Shown here in pieces: positions 9,143 to 17,268 of a stretch of DNA of 63,180 bases. This DNA comes from Pseudomonadota bacterium. GTDB taxonomy: Bacteria; Pseudomonadota; Gammaproteobacteria; SURF-13. Position 1 is the stretch's first letter. The number at the start of each line of letters is the position of its first letter. A program made the translations under genes and the position numbers. Under the pieces are notes generated by a model, which was given only the letters and a program-made list of their open reading frames with translations, made no database searches and was not told where the DNA came from. The DNA lies in assembly GCA_027624315.1 (NCBI GenBank), contig JAQBXX010000006.1, positions 1 to 63,180 of the forward strand, written 5' to 3'.

Positions 9143-9292
9143 TACTGATAAGTCTATAAATAAGACTACACTTTCCGCTGCGTCTCTGCCCCCTGTTGAG
9201 GGGGCGGGACAGGGTGGGGGTAGAGTAAATAGGTTTCTACTCAGGAGTCACAATATAAAGTAATGTAGCCTTACTTTGTGACTCCTGAGTAA
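9143..9292 (+). repeat. G4/double-hairpin repeat, copy C
   Basis: Complete copy between the ihfB terminator and lapA. G-quadruplex motif at 9200-9220 (G5 C G3 ACA G3 T G5) overlapping the C-rich/G-rich hairpin; terminal hairpin with 14-bp arms at 9238-9251 and 9278-9291. It ends 22 bases before the lapA start, so any lapA promoter lies in or upstream of the element. Confidence 0.9.
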
Positions 9293-9314
9293 GTGGTCGC
9301 CTTGAGGAGGAAAG

Positions 9315-9608
9315 ATGCTGCGTATCATTCGCCTAGTGTTGTTGATGCTGATCGCTGTCGTGGGGCTCGTCTTCGCGGTGTTGAACGCTGGCCAGGTTGA
9401 CCTCAGCTACTATCTCGGCGTCTGGCGCGCGCCACTATCGCTCATACTCGTGCTCGCCTTTGCGCTCGGTGCGCTGTTCGGCGTCATCGCCTGCCTGGGC
9501 ATGCTGTTCAAGGCCAAGCAGGAGGGCCGGCGTTTACACAAGACACTCAAACTCAGCGAGCAGGAAGTCACCAACCTGCGTAACATCCCCGTCAGAGATC
9601 GCCACTAG
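9315..9608 (+). CDS. lapA: Lipopolysaccharide assembly protein A (LapA/YciS family)
   Basis: A 97-aa inner-membrane protein with two predicted transmembrane helices (about 3-23 and 41-64) and a short cytoplasmic coiled C-terminus (KAKQEGRRLHKTLKLSEQEV). The DUF1049 family partners with LapB in controlling LPS synthesis in E. coli. A strong GGAGG site precedes the ATG. The stop overlaps the lapB start by one base, so the two are translationally coupled. Confidence 0.92.
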   Translation: MLRIIRLVLLMLIAVVGLVFAVLNAGQVDLSYYLGVWRAPLSLILVLAFALGALFGVIACLGMLFKAKQEGRRLHKTLKLSEQEVTNLRNIPVRDRH

Positions 9609-10774
9609 TGTCGATGTGGCTGTGGCTGCTGCTGCCCATCGCCGCTGCCTCAGGATGGTGGGTGGCACGCAGCGATGCCTTGCGGCGCGGCGCACGCAGT
9701 GATTTCAATCTCTCATCACATTACTTCAAGGGGCTCAATTATCTCCTCAATGAACAGCCCGACAAGGCCATTGAGGTGTTTATCCGCGTGCTTGAAGTGG
9801 ACAATGACACGGTGGAGACACACTTGGCGTTGGGCAACCTGTTCCGCCGCCGGGGTGAGACCGACCGCGCCATCCGCATTCATCAGAACCTGATCGCGCG
9901 TCCGACACTCAGCCGCGCGCAGCGCACCCAGGCCCTGCTGGAGCTGGGGCAGGACTATATGCGCGCCGGGCTGCTCGACCGCGCCGAGAGCCTGTTTCAG
10001 GAGTTGCTCGATCTCGATGATCACGTGGTGCCTGCGCTGCGTCAACTGGTCGATATCTACCAGCAGGAAAAGGATTGGGACAAGGCTATCGCCACCACCC
10101 GGAGGCTGGCCGCAGCCACAGGGCAGCGCGTGAACCATGTGCTGGCGCAATACCGCTGCGAGTTTGCGGAGCAGGCGCGTGCTGACGGCGATACGGCGCG
10201 TGCGGTACGCATGATCGAGCACGCCCTGGAGGAAGACACGGGCTGTGTGCGTGCCAGCCTGCTGCAAGGAGAGCTGGCGATGGAGGCCGGGGATTATGCC
10301 GCGGCGATCAGCGCCTTCCGGCGTGTTGAGCAGCAGGATGCAGACTATCTGTCCGAAGTGCTGGAGCCGCTCACGGCATGCTGCAACGCGCTCGGCCAGC
10401 GTGAGGAGTTGATCGACTATCTGCAGCAGGCCTATGCGCGGCACGGTGGAATTACGCTGATGCTGACCCTGGCCAGACTGTTGCGCGCTCAATACGGCGA
10501 CGCACGGGCCGCCGAATTCATCACGTGTCAGTTGCACAAACTGCCCTCGGTGCACGGGCTCAGTCAGTTGATCGAGATCAAGCTTGCCACTTCACAGGGC
10601 GAGATGCGTGACAGTCTGCTGCTGTTCCATGATCTGGCCGCGCCGTTGCTGCGTGACTGCCCGGCTTACAGTTGCAGGCACTGCGGCTTCACCGGCAAGT
10701 CGCTGCACTGGCAATGCCCCGGCTGCAAATACTGGAGCACGATAAAGCCGATTCAGGGGGGCGAGGGTGAATAG
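9608..10774 (+). CDS. lapB: Lipopolysaccharide assembly protein B (LapB/YciM)
   Basis: A 388-aa membrane-anchored TPR protein. In E. coli LapB binds FtsH and promotes LpxC degradation, coordinating LPS synthesis with phospholipids. It shows an N-terminal transmembrane segment ([17 protein letters not shown]), about nine TPR-type helix pairs and a C-terminal rubredoxin-like metal knuckle [16 protein letters not shown]. Length matches E. coli (389 aa). GTG at 9608 overlaps lapA; ATG 9614 is an alternative. The 3' end overlaps pyrF by 8 bases. Confidence 0.95.
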   Translation: MSMWLWLLLPIAAASGWWVARSDALRRGARSDFNLSSHYFKGLNYLLNEQPDKAIEVFIRVLEVDNDTVETHLALGNLFRRRGETDRAIRIHQNLIARPTLSRAQRTQALLELGQDYMRAGLLDRAESLFQELLDLDDHVVPALRQLVDIYQQEKDWDKAIATTRRLAAATGQRVNHVLAQYRCEFAEQARADGDTARAVRMIEHALEEDTGCVRASLLQGELAMEAGDYAAAISAFRRVEQQDADYLSEVLEPLTACCNALGQREELIDYLQQAYARHGGITLMLTLARLLRAQYGDARAAEFITCQLHKLPSVHGLSQLIEIKLATSQGEMRDSLLLFHDLAAPLLRDCPAYSCRHCGFTGKSLHWQCPGCKYWSTIKPIQGGEGE

Positions 10775-11474
10775 CCCGCGTATCATTGTGGCGCTGGATT
10801 ACGCGGTGCCCGCGGAGGCGCTGGCCCTGGTGGGCCGGCTCGATCCGGCGAGCTGCCGTCTCAAGGTGGGCAAGGAATTGTTCACGCGCGGCGGGCCGGC
10901 GTTGATTGAAACGCTCGTGCGCCGGGGCTTTGAGATATTTCTTGATCTCAAGTTTCACGATATCCCCAACACCGTCGCCGGTGCGTGCGCCGCCGCTGCG
11001 GATATCGGTGTGTGGATGCTCAATGTGCACGCGCTCGGCGGACGCAAAATGATGGAGGCGGCGCGTGCGGCGCTCGCGGATTTGCGCACCCCCCCGCGCC
11101 TGATCGCGGTCACGGTGTTGACGAGCCTCAGTGAGCAGGAGCTCGGCGAGGTTGGTTTGTCAGGCACAGTGGAGCAAAATGTGACGCGTCTTGCCACGCT
11201 CGCCCGGCAATCAGGCATGGACGGCGTGGTGTGTTCACCGCTCGAGACGCGGGTATTGCGGCAGTTGCTCGGTGCGGAATTTTCCCTAGTGACGCCGGGG
11301 ATACGTCCGCAGGGGGGGGGTGCCGGGGATCAGAAGCGCTACACCACACCCGCACAGGCCATTCATAACGGGTCTGATTATCTTGTCATCGGACGCCCGA
11401 TCACTGCGGCTCCGGACCCGATGCAGGCGCTGAGCGCGATCAGCGCCGAGATAGAGGCCGCGCTGAAGGGCTAG
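10767..11474 (+). CDS. pyrF: Orotidine 5'-phosphate decarboxylase
   Basis: Last step of de novo UMP synthesis. The 235-aa TIM-barrel enzyme has the catalytic LKFHDIPNT motif (Lys, Asp) and the C-terminal phosphate-binding [15 protein letters not shown] segment. GTG start with a GAGG site inside lapB, 8-base overlap. The lapB-pyrF linkage is seen in E. coli and other Gammaproteobacteria. A small hairpin element follows its stop codon directly. Confidence 0.96.
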   Translation: MNSPRIIVALDYAVPAEALALVGRLDPASCRLKVGKELFTRGGPALIETLVRRGFEIFLDLKFHDIPNTVAGACAAAADIGVWMLNVHALGGRKMMEAARAALADLRTPPRLIAVTVLTSLSEQELGEVGLSGTVEQNVTRLATLARQSGMDGVVCSPLETRVLRQLLGAEFSLVTPGIRPQGGGAGDQKRYTTPAQAIHNGSDYLVIGRPITAAPDPMQALSAISAEIEAALKG

Positions 11475-11563
11475 CGGGCTGTTGAAAAACGAGTTTTTCA
11501 ACAGCCCGTGGTGCGGTATAGGGATACGCGTTGAAAAAGGCCATGGATGGATTTTTCAACATC
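11475..11563. mobile_element. Short derivative of the GGCTGTTGAAAAA MITE-like element
   Basis: Perfect 15-bp hairpin CGGGCTGTTGAAAAA / TTTTTCAACAGCCCG at 11475-11508, then a second hairpin GTTGAAAAAGGCC..ATTTTTCAAC ending near 11562. Both ends closely match the ends of the larger element at 20885-21036, so this looks like an internally deleted copy. Lying between convergent pyrF and the TPR lipoprotein gene, it may also work as a bidirectional terminator. Confidence 0.65.
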
Positions 11564-11570
11564 CTACCGA

Positions 11571-12137
11571 TCAGCGCGGCTTTTGAATGGTGCCACCCTT
11601 CCGGGCGCGTACCTGCTCGAGAATCTTCAGATTACGTGTGATGATCCCCGCGTTGTTGCCTGCGAGATTGTTGGATTTGGCGGCAAGGCCCGCAGCCTGA
11701 TCCAACTGTCCCTGTTTCAGCCGGACCTCGGCGAGCCGAGTCCAGAGTTCGGCGTTGCGCGGCTCCAGGCGCAGTGCGCGCTCCAGCGTTGCCGCGGCAT
11801 TGTCGAGCTTGCCTGCACGCGTCTGCTGGCTGGCAGTGTCAAGCAGGGCCACCACCGCAGTGCTGGGTGGCGGTGACTCGCTCTCCGCGAGGGGCTGAGG
11901 CGCCTCTGACTCATGCAGGGGTGAGGCTTTCGCACCGCCCGTTTCGGGGTAGGGCGTTACCGTGACGCCGGACTCTTCCGCCGCCGGCGGCAGCTGCGGT
12001 GCGCGCGACATGCTGCGTTCTTCGATCGGTGCATGCGCGGCAGGGGAGAACGAGCAGCCGGGGAGCGTCAGCAGACCCGCGAGGGCGCATGCCAGGGGCA
12101 GACATAAAGACAGTTTTGTCGTTGGCATTTTTCTCAA
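11571..12137 (-). CDS. TPR-repeat lipoprotein of unknown function
   Basis: A 188-aa exported protein with a lipoprotein signal peptide ending in LLTLPGC (lipobox, Cys about residue 28), a low-complexity Pro/Ser/Glu linker (about 35-95), and a C-terminal TPR-like pair (TRAGKLDNAAATLERALRLE, RNAELWTRLAEVRLKQGQLD). It is encoded just downstream of the PBP1b gene on the same strand (13-base gap). Position and domains fit a periplasmic partner of PBP1b, similar in idea to LpoB or CpoB, but that role is inferred from context only. Confidence 0.8.
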   Translation of the reverse strand: MRKMPTTKLSLCLPLACALAGLLTLPGCSFSPAAHAPIEERSMSRAPQLPPAAEESGVTVTPYPETGGAKASPLHESEAPQPLAESESPPPSTAVVALLDTASQQTRAGKLDNAAATLERALRLEPRNAELWTRLAEVRLKQGQLDQAAGLAAKSNNLAGNNAGIITRNLKILEQVRARKGGTIQKPR

Positions 12138-12150
12138 AACTAGCTACTGG

Positions 12151-14466
12151 TTAAAAAACATTTTTCAAAAACCGGAGCAGCGAATTTTCCGGGTCGCTGG
12201 CGCAGGGCGCATACTCCTGCGGCGCGGAGCCGCTGATGAACGGCAGAGTCGTGACCTCGCTGCACCCCGGTCCGCCGCGCAGATGCGTGGCCGTATCGAT
12301 CGTCACCAGCTCGATGTTGGCCGGCTGTGTCGGGCGCAGTGGCTGCGTTCCAATGCGGCTGATTATATCACCCCAGACGCGCAGTGCGCCGCTCGCACCG
12401 CTCAGACCGACAGGGCGGTTGTCGTCGCGGCCGAGCCAGGCCACGGCCAGATGCTGGCCGCTGAACCCCGCAAACCAGCTGTCACGCAGATCGTCGGTGG
12501 TGCCGGTCTTGCCGGCGATGGCGAGCCCGGCGGGAAGCTGCGCATAGAGCGAACGCGCCGTGCCTGCGCTCACCACCTCCTGCATGGCGCTGGTCACCAG
12601 AAACAGCGGAGCCGGATCGATCACCTGCTCGATCGACAGCGCATAGTGCTGCAGAGGCTCGCCTTTGGCGGTAAGCACCTCGCGGATCGCGCGCAGCGGT
12701 GTGCGGAAGCCGCCGCTGGCGAGGGTCTGGTACATCTGTGTGACTTCGAGCGGCGTGAGATCGACTGCCCCGAGCAGCACCGAAGGATAGGGTGGAATCG
12801 TGCGTTCAATACCAAGCTTGCCGAGTGTGCGAACCACGTTGGGTATGCCGATATCCACACCGAGGCGCGCAGTGGGTACATTGAGCGAGCGCGCAAGCGC
12901 GGTGTGCAGCGCCACGGCACCGTGATATTCGTGGTCATAGTTGCGCGGCGCCCACACCTTGCCACCGGGGTTTTTCAGCGTGAACGGACTGTCATCGAGC
13001 GTAGTGGTGAGCGTATATTTCTGCGGCTGCATGAGCGCGGTGAGATATACCGCTGGTTTGACCAGCGAGCCGATGGGCCGCTGAGCATCGAGTGCGCGAT
13101 TAAATCCGGAGTAGCGTGTAGCGCGCCCACCTACCACCGCGAGCACCTCGGCGTTTTCGGTGCGCGTGACCAGTGCCGCACCTTCCAGTTGTCCCGCCGG
13201 GATTTGATACTGCTTTTCCAGTTGCGCGATGCGCGTGCTGAGCGCGAGATCGGCGCTGTCCTGCACGCGCAGATCGAGCGTGGTGAAGATTTGCAGGCCT
13301 TCGGAGGTGAGATCCTCCTCCTTGTAATCGTGCTGCAACTGACGCCGCACCAGGTCCATGAAGGCGGGGTAGGGCGAGATGCCGCTCGGCGCGCGCGGCG
13401 TGACGCCGAGAGAGTTTTTCTTTGTGCTGGCCGCTTCCTGTGCGCCGAGCACGCCCTGTTCGGCGAGTGCGTCAAGGATATGATTGCGCAGCGCGAGCGC
13501 ACGATCAGGGTGGCGCCGCGGGTCGTAATAGGACGCGCCGCGCACCAGGCCGACGAGGAGCGCGAAGTGTGCGGGCTTGAGTTCCGTCAGCGGACGGTTG
13601 AAATAGAATTGGCTCGCGAGTCCGAAACCGTGAATCGCACGGCTCCCTTCCTGGCCGAGAAACACCTCGTTGAGGTAGGCCTCCAGGATTTCGTCCTTGG
13701 AGTAGTGCGCCTCCAGCAGCAGCGACATGATGGCTTCATTCAGCTTGCGCCACAGCGAGCGCTCCGAGCTGAGATAAAAATTCTTCACCAGTTGCTGGGT
13801 GAGCGTGCTGCCGCCCTGTACCGTACTGCCTGCGCGCAGGTTGGCCCACATCGCACGCAGGATGGAAAACGGATCGATGCCGGGGTGCTCGTAAAAGTGG
13901 CGGTCTTCAACCCCCGTCAGCGTCTTGATGAGCAGCGGCGGCACCTCCTTGATCTGCACCAGCACGCGGTCTTCGTGATGTGACGGGTAGATGCTGCCGA
14001 TCAGGAGCGGATCCAGGCGGACAAGGTCGAGCGGCGCACCGGTGACCGCATGGCGCAGCGTGCGCACGGTGTCGCCATCGAAGACGACCCGCACGGAGAG
14101 CGATGGCTCCGTGCTGTCCCAGAACCGGAACGTGCGCGTGACGACACGCAGTCCGTCGGGTACGCGTGCAAAAGTGCCCGGAGTTTCAGGCTTCGCCGCA
14201 CTTACATAACCCAGGCGAGTCAACTCCTGCGAGAGATGCTCCGCACTCAGGTTCGCTCCCTGAAACAGCTCCAGCGGACGGGCGTACACGCGCGCAGGCA
14301 AGGCCCAGCGCTTGCCCTCGAATTGCGTGCGCACCGTGTGGTCGAGGTAAACAACGTAAGGTACGGCGCCGACCAGCACCGTGAGCAGCCCGAACTGTAC
14401 GAGCCGTACCCACCATATGGGCCAGCCGTGTGGGCGGCGCTGGCTGCGTGAAGATTTTGCTGTCAT
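12151..14466 (-). CDS. mrcB: Penicillin-binding protein 1B (bifunctional)
   Basis: Class A PBP that polymerises glycan strands and cross-links peptides in the periplasm. The 771 aa comprise a cytoplasmic tail, one TM helix (about 23-45), a UB2H-type domain, a GT51 transglycosylase (GVEDRHFYEHPGID, QGGSTLTQQLVKN) and a transpeptidase with SxxK (GSLVKPA), SLN and KTGTT motifs. All catalytic motifs are present. Its start is seven bases from repeat copy D. Confidence 0.96.
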   Translation of the reverse strand: MTAKSSRSQRRPHGWPIWWVRLVQFGLLTVLVGAVPYVVYLDHTVRTQFEGKRWALPARVYARPLELFQGANLSAEHLSQELTRLGYVSAAKPETPGTFARVPDGLRVVTRTFRFWDSTEPSLSVRVVFDGDTVRTLRHAVTGAPLDLVRLDPLLIGSIYPSHHEDRVLVQIKEVPPLLIKTLTGVEDRHFYEHPGIDPFSILRAMWANLRAGSTVQGGSTLTQQLVKNFYLSSERSLWRKLNEAIMSLLLEAHYSKDEILEAYLNEVFLGQEGSRAIHGFGLASQFYFNRPLTELKPAHFALLVGLVRGASYYDPRRHPDRALALRNHILDALAEQGVLGAQEAASTKKNSLGVTPRAPSGISPYPAFMDLVRRQLQHDYKEEDLTSEGLQIFTTLDLRVQDSADLALSTRIAQLEKQYQIPAGQLEGAALVTRTENAEVLAVVGGRATRYSGFNRALDAQRPIGSLVKPAVYLTALMQPQKYTLTTTLDDSPFTLKNPGGKVWAPRNYDHEYHGAVALHTALARSLNVPTARLGVDIGIPNVVRTLGKLGIERTIPPYPSVLLGAVDLTPLEVTQMYQTLASGGFRTPLRAIREVLTAKGEPLQHYALSIEQVIDPAPLFLVTSAMQEVVSAGTARSLYAQLPAGLAIAGKTGTTDDLRDSWFAGFSGQHLAVAWLGRDDNRPVGLSGASGALRVWGDIISRIGTQPLRPTQPANIELVTIDTATHLRGGPGCSEVTTLPFISGSAPQEYAPCASDPENSLLRFLKNVF

Positions 14467-14472
14467 TGTGAC

Positions 14473-14621
14473 TACTCATAAGCCAGTAAGTAAGACTACA
14501 CTTCCCGCTGCGTCCCCGCCCCTTGTTTAGGGGGCGGGACAGGGTGGGGGTAGAGTAAACAGGTATTTACTCAGGAGTCATATTATGAGTATTGTCGCCT
14601 TACTTTATGACTCCTGATTAG
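14473..14621 (+). repeat. G4/double-hairpin repeat, copy D
   Basis: Complete copy between divergent mrcB and the NlpC gene. G-quadruplex motif 14530-14550; terminal hairpin arms 14568-14582 and 14606-14620 pair with a single mismatch. The left end begins almost at the mrcB start codon, so the element occupies the mrcB promoter/leader side. Confidence 0.9.
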
Positions 14622-14754
14622 TATACGTTTTTAAGGTGACCGTGACACCTTGATGGTGCTTGATTTCAGGGGGTGCGCAACATAGGCTAGCCGCACGCAA
14701 TGTCCATGCAGGACTGCAATGCCGGGTCAACCTGGTCGAGAGGGAGGGTGAGAG

Positions 14755-15279
14755 GTGTCTATTCGTATCCCCGGTCTTTTCCATCCGCTGACATGCATTA
14801 TTTTCACTGCTCTCTGCGCGCAACTCTCTGGCTGCGGCGGTTTCCCCGTGCAGCCGCAGGTGCACGAAGCAGGCAGTGTCCGGCCTGAAATCACTGCGGG
14901 TCCGGGTGCCGAAGCGCTGCGCGTGGCGCAGCATATGCTCGGTGTTCAATATCAGAATGGCGGGACTGGCCCCGAAGGATTTGACTGCAGCGGTCTTGTT
15001 GCCTACAGCTACGCGCAGACGGGCATCACGCTGCCACGCACCGTACGCGAGCAATATGCCCACACCCGCCCTGTCACGATCAACGAACTCAGACCGGGCG
15101 ATCTGGTTTTCTTCCGGCTCAAAAGCAGTACCGTTTCGCACGTGGGCATCTATCAGGGGCAGCGCAAATTCATTCATGCCCCGGCCACCGGCAAGAGGGT
15201 CTCGATCGCCAGTCTCGATAACCGCTACTGGCGCGAGCGCTGGGTGCGCGGCGGGCGTATTGAGTTGAATCCGGCATGA
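14755..15279 (+). CDS. NlpC/P60-family cell-wall hydrolase lipoprotein
   Basis: Predicted outer-membrane lipoprotein of 174 aa that cleaves peptidoglycan stem-peptide bonds, like Spr/MepS. The signal peptide ends in AQLSGC (lipobox). The catalytic Cys is in GFDCSGLVAYSY, followed by PGDLVFFRL and the His in SHVGIYQGQRKFIHA. GTG start after a GAGGGAGGGTGAGAG purine tract. It overlaps oxyR by four bases (ATGA), an unusual pairing of a wall hydrolase with a peroxide regulator. Confidence 0.92.
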   Translation: MSIRIPGLFHPLTCIIFTALCAQLSGCGGFPVQPQVHEAGSVRPEITAGPGAEALRVAQHMLGVQYQNGGTGPEGFDCSGLVAYSYAQTGITLPRTVREQYAHTRPVTINELRPGDLVFFRLKSSTVSHVGIYQGQRKFIHAPATGKRVSIASLDNRYWRERWVRGGRIELNPA

Positions 15280-16223
15280 CGCTCACTGAACTGCGTTATA
15301 TCATCGCGGTGGCGCGCGAGCGCCATTTCGGGCGCGCGGCGCAGGCGTGCCATGTGAGCCAGCCCACGTTGAGCGTCGCCGTGCGCAAGCTCGAAGATGA
15401 ACTCGGCGTTACGCTGTTCGAGCGTGCCGCCAATGAGTTGACCATCACCCCGCTGGGCCAGCGCATCATCACACAGGCGCAGCGTGCCCTGGAGGAAGCC
15501 GCGCTCATCAAGCGTATCGCGCAGGAAGGCAAGGACCCGCTCGCGGAACCGTTCCATCTCGGTGTGATTTATACCGTAGGACCGTATCTGCTGCCGCATC
15601 TGATCCCGCTGCTGCACAAGCGCGCACCGCGCATGACGCTGCTGATCGAGGAGGGCTACACGGCGCATCTGACCGAGCGCCTGCGCCGCGGTGAGGTGGA
15701 CGTGATTGTGATTTCGCTGCCGTTTGCCGAACCGGGGGTGGTTACCCAGGCGCTTTACGACGAGCCGTTCAAGGTCGTGCTGCCCGTGCAACACCCGTGG
15801 AAAAAAGAGAAGAGCATCAGGCCGCGCGCACTTGCGCAGGAAAATCTGCTGCTGCTCGGCGCCGGGCACTGTTTCCGTGACCAGGTGCTCAAGGCCTGCC
15901 CGGCGCTCAACCGCGCGAGCGCCATCGGCAGCCTGCAGCGTACACTGGAGGGAGGGTCGCTTGAGACCATCCGTCACATGGTGGCCTCCGGTGCCGGAAT
16001 CACGGTGCTGCCATGCACCTCGGTGCACGGCCATGAGGCAGAAGATCACCTGCTGGTCACACGCCCCTTTGCCGATCCGGTGCCCAAGCGCCGCATTGCC
16101 CTCGCCTGGCGCAGCAGCTTCCCGCGCCCTGAAGCCGTCGCAGCGCTGCGCGCAGCGATACACGCCTGCCCGCTGCGCTGCGTGACCATGCTCGACAACC
16201 CGCCACGGATCGTCAAATCATGA
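15276..16223 (+). CDS. oxyR: Hydrogen peroxide-sensing LysR regulator OxyR
   Basis: A 315-aa LysR-type regulator: N-terminal winged HTH (about 1-60) and C-terminal sensing domain. The motif GHCFRDQVLKAC places cysteines at 199 and 208, exactly the E. coli OxyR redox pair that forms a disulfide with H2O2. It should therefore be peroxide-responsive. The next genes encode rubrerythrin and rubredoxin, and a candidate OxyR half-operator (16236-16250) lies just beyond the stop codon. Confidence 0.95.
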   Translation: MTLTELRYIIAVARERHFGRAAQACHVSQPTLSVAVRKLEDELGVTLFERAANELTITPLGQRIITQAQRALEEAALIKRIAQEGKDPLAEPFHLGVIYTVGPYLLPHLIPLLHKRAPRMTLLIEEGYTAHLTERLRRGEVDVIVISLPFAEPGVVTQALYDEPFKVVLPVQHPWKKEKSIRPRALAQENLLLLGAGHCFRDQVLKACPALNRASAIGSLQRTLEGGSLETIRHMVASGAGITVLPCTSVHGHEAEDHLLVTRPFADPVPKRRIALAWRSSFPRPEAVAALRAAIHACPLRCVTMLDNPPRIVKS

Positions 16224-16235
16224 CCCCGCCGTATG

Positions 16236-16250
16236 ATAGCCAAAGGCTAT
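16236..16250 (+). promoter_or_regulatory. Candidate OxyR-binding site upstream of rubrerythrin
   Basis: ATAG-CCAAAGG-CTAT fits one ATAG-N7-CTAT unit of the OxyR operator. A second unit with the expected 7-base spacing is weak. An AT-rich TATATC at about 16279 could be a -10 element, which would put the site near -43. This is motif matching only. Confidence 0.5.
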
Positions 16251-16334
16251 CAATATGTTTGTAACAATCAATTAGATTTATATCTCCCCGGGACCTATTA
16301 TTCTCCCCGTGTCGCAGTACAGCGATGAATGGAG

Positions 16335-16476
16335 GGGTGCCTCTAAAAATAGTGGATTTTGCCTTTAGGCAAGGCGAAAGCCTGCGAGGAAGCGGAGTGT
16401 ACACGGCAGTACATGAGCATTCCGAGCAGGATTTCAACGCCGCATAAAGACAAAAGACGCATTTTTAGAGGTGCCC
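16335..16476. mobile_element. MITE-like element with GGGTGCCTCTAAAAAT ends
   Basis: A 142-bp non-coding insertion with terminal inverted repeats GGGTGCCTCTAAAAAT (16335) and ATTTTTAGAGGTGCCC (16461-16476), 14 of 16 matching. The interior has GCCTTTAGGC and TGTACACGGCAGTACA palindromes. It separates the candidate OxyR site from the rubrerythrin start, ending 26 bases before the ATG. Confidence 0.75.
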
Positions 16477-16502
16477 GTAAATGAACCTGAGAGGAGATGA
16501 AT

Positions 16503-16991
16503 ATGCAAACACATGAATCAGTCACGGTAAAGAACATCGAGGCCGCCTTCGCCGGCGAGTCCATGGCCCACATCAAGTATCTGTATTTCGCCGCCATCGC
16601 GCGTGCACACGGTGATGTGGATACGGCGCGGGTATTTGAAGAAACCGCCGCGCAGGAAGTACAGCACGCCTTCGGCCACATGGACTTGCTTTACCCGAAG
16701 ACCGGGATGAACGTGAAGCAGTGTCTGGAGATGGCGATAGCCGGCGAGACCTACGAGTATACCGAGATGTATCCCAACTTCCGCCACGTGGTGGTCGAGG
16801 AGGGCAACAGCGCCGCGGTGGCCGAGTACGACGAGCAGATCGCCGAATCCAGGGAACACGCGGAGCGTTTCCGCGCCACATTGGAAAAGGCGGCCAAACG
16901 CTTCGCGGCGCTCGCCAAGGTGGAGGAGCGGCACGCCAATACGTACCGCGCAACGCTTGCCAAGGTCGCTGCCACCAAGGCCGCTGCTTAA
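16503..16991 (+). CDS. rbr: Rubrerythrin (diiron domain only)
   Basis: Ferritin-like diiron peroxidase of 162 aa. Helices carry the iron ligands in AGESMAHIKY, EETAAQEVQHA, AGETYEYTEMY and VEERHANTY. The usual C-terminal rubredoxin domain is absent; a separate rubredoxin gene follows 24 bases downstream and presumably supplies electrons. The start is ATG 16503: the GAGAGGAG site directly abuts an ATG at 16497 and fits 16503 better. The same GAGGAGATGA leader precedes the rubredoxin. Likely H2O2 detoxification. Confidence 0.94.
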   Translation: MQTHESVTVKNIEAAFAGESMAHIKYLYFAAIARAHGDVDTARVFEETAAQEVQHAFGHMDLLYPKTGMNVKQCLEMAIAGETYEYTEMYPNFRHVVVEEGNSAAVAEYDEQIAESREHAERFRATLEKAAKRFAALAKVEERHANTYRATLAKVAATKAAA

Positions 16992-17015
16992 TCGATAACA
17001 GAGGAGATGATTAAC

Positions 17016-17192
17016 ATGAAAAAATGGCAATGTGTGGTGTGCGGCTTCATCTATGACGAAGCCGCCGGTCTACCCAAAGAGGGCATCGCCCCCGGTACGC
17101 GCTGGGAGGACATCCCCGAGGCATGGGCCTGCCCGGACTGTGGTGTAGCCAAGGCCGACTTCGAGATGGTGGTGGTCAGCGCAGCGGCGTAA
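17016..17192 (+). CDS. Rubredoxin
   Basis: A 58-aa one-iron electron carrier. Four cysteine ligands are C6-x2-C9 (CVVCG) and C39-x2-C42 (CPDCG), with the typical aromatic/acidic core ([22 protein letters not shown]). Start chosen at ATG 17016, nine bases from GAGGAG; an ATG at 17007 touches the ribosome site. Its position behind rubrerythrin suggests it is the direct reductant. A terminator follows. Confidence 0.96.
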   Translation: MKKWQCVVCGFIYDEAAGLPKEGIAPGTRWEDIPEAWACPDCGVAKADFEMVVVSAAA

Positions 17193-17218
17193 GGGTGTCA
17201 GGTGGTAACGTGGTGATG

Positions 17219-17252
17219 CGGATGAGGGCGGTTGCCCTCATCCGTTTTTTTT
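17219..17252 (+). terminator. Rho-independent terminator after rubredoxin
   Basis: CGGATGAGGGC (17219-17229) pairs perfectly with GCCCTCATCCG (17234-17244) over a GGTT loop, followed by eight Ts. It ends the rbr-rubredoxin unit and lies before the convergent bufferin operon. Confidence 0.95.
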
Positions 17253-17268
17253 GTGCAGCAGAAGGCAG

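Noticed and set aside
11962-13983. Long plus-strand frame antisense to mrcB
   Set aside because: Its product is Arg/His-rich with no domains; the opposite strand encodes full PBP1b motifs.
16503-16991. Rubrerythrin as a truncated pseudogene because it lacks the rubredoxin domain
   Set aside because: All diiron ligands are present and a separate rubredoxin gene follows directly with the same leader; a split arrangement is the simpler reading.
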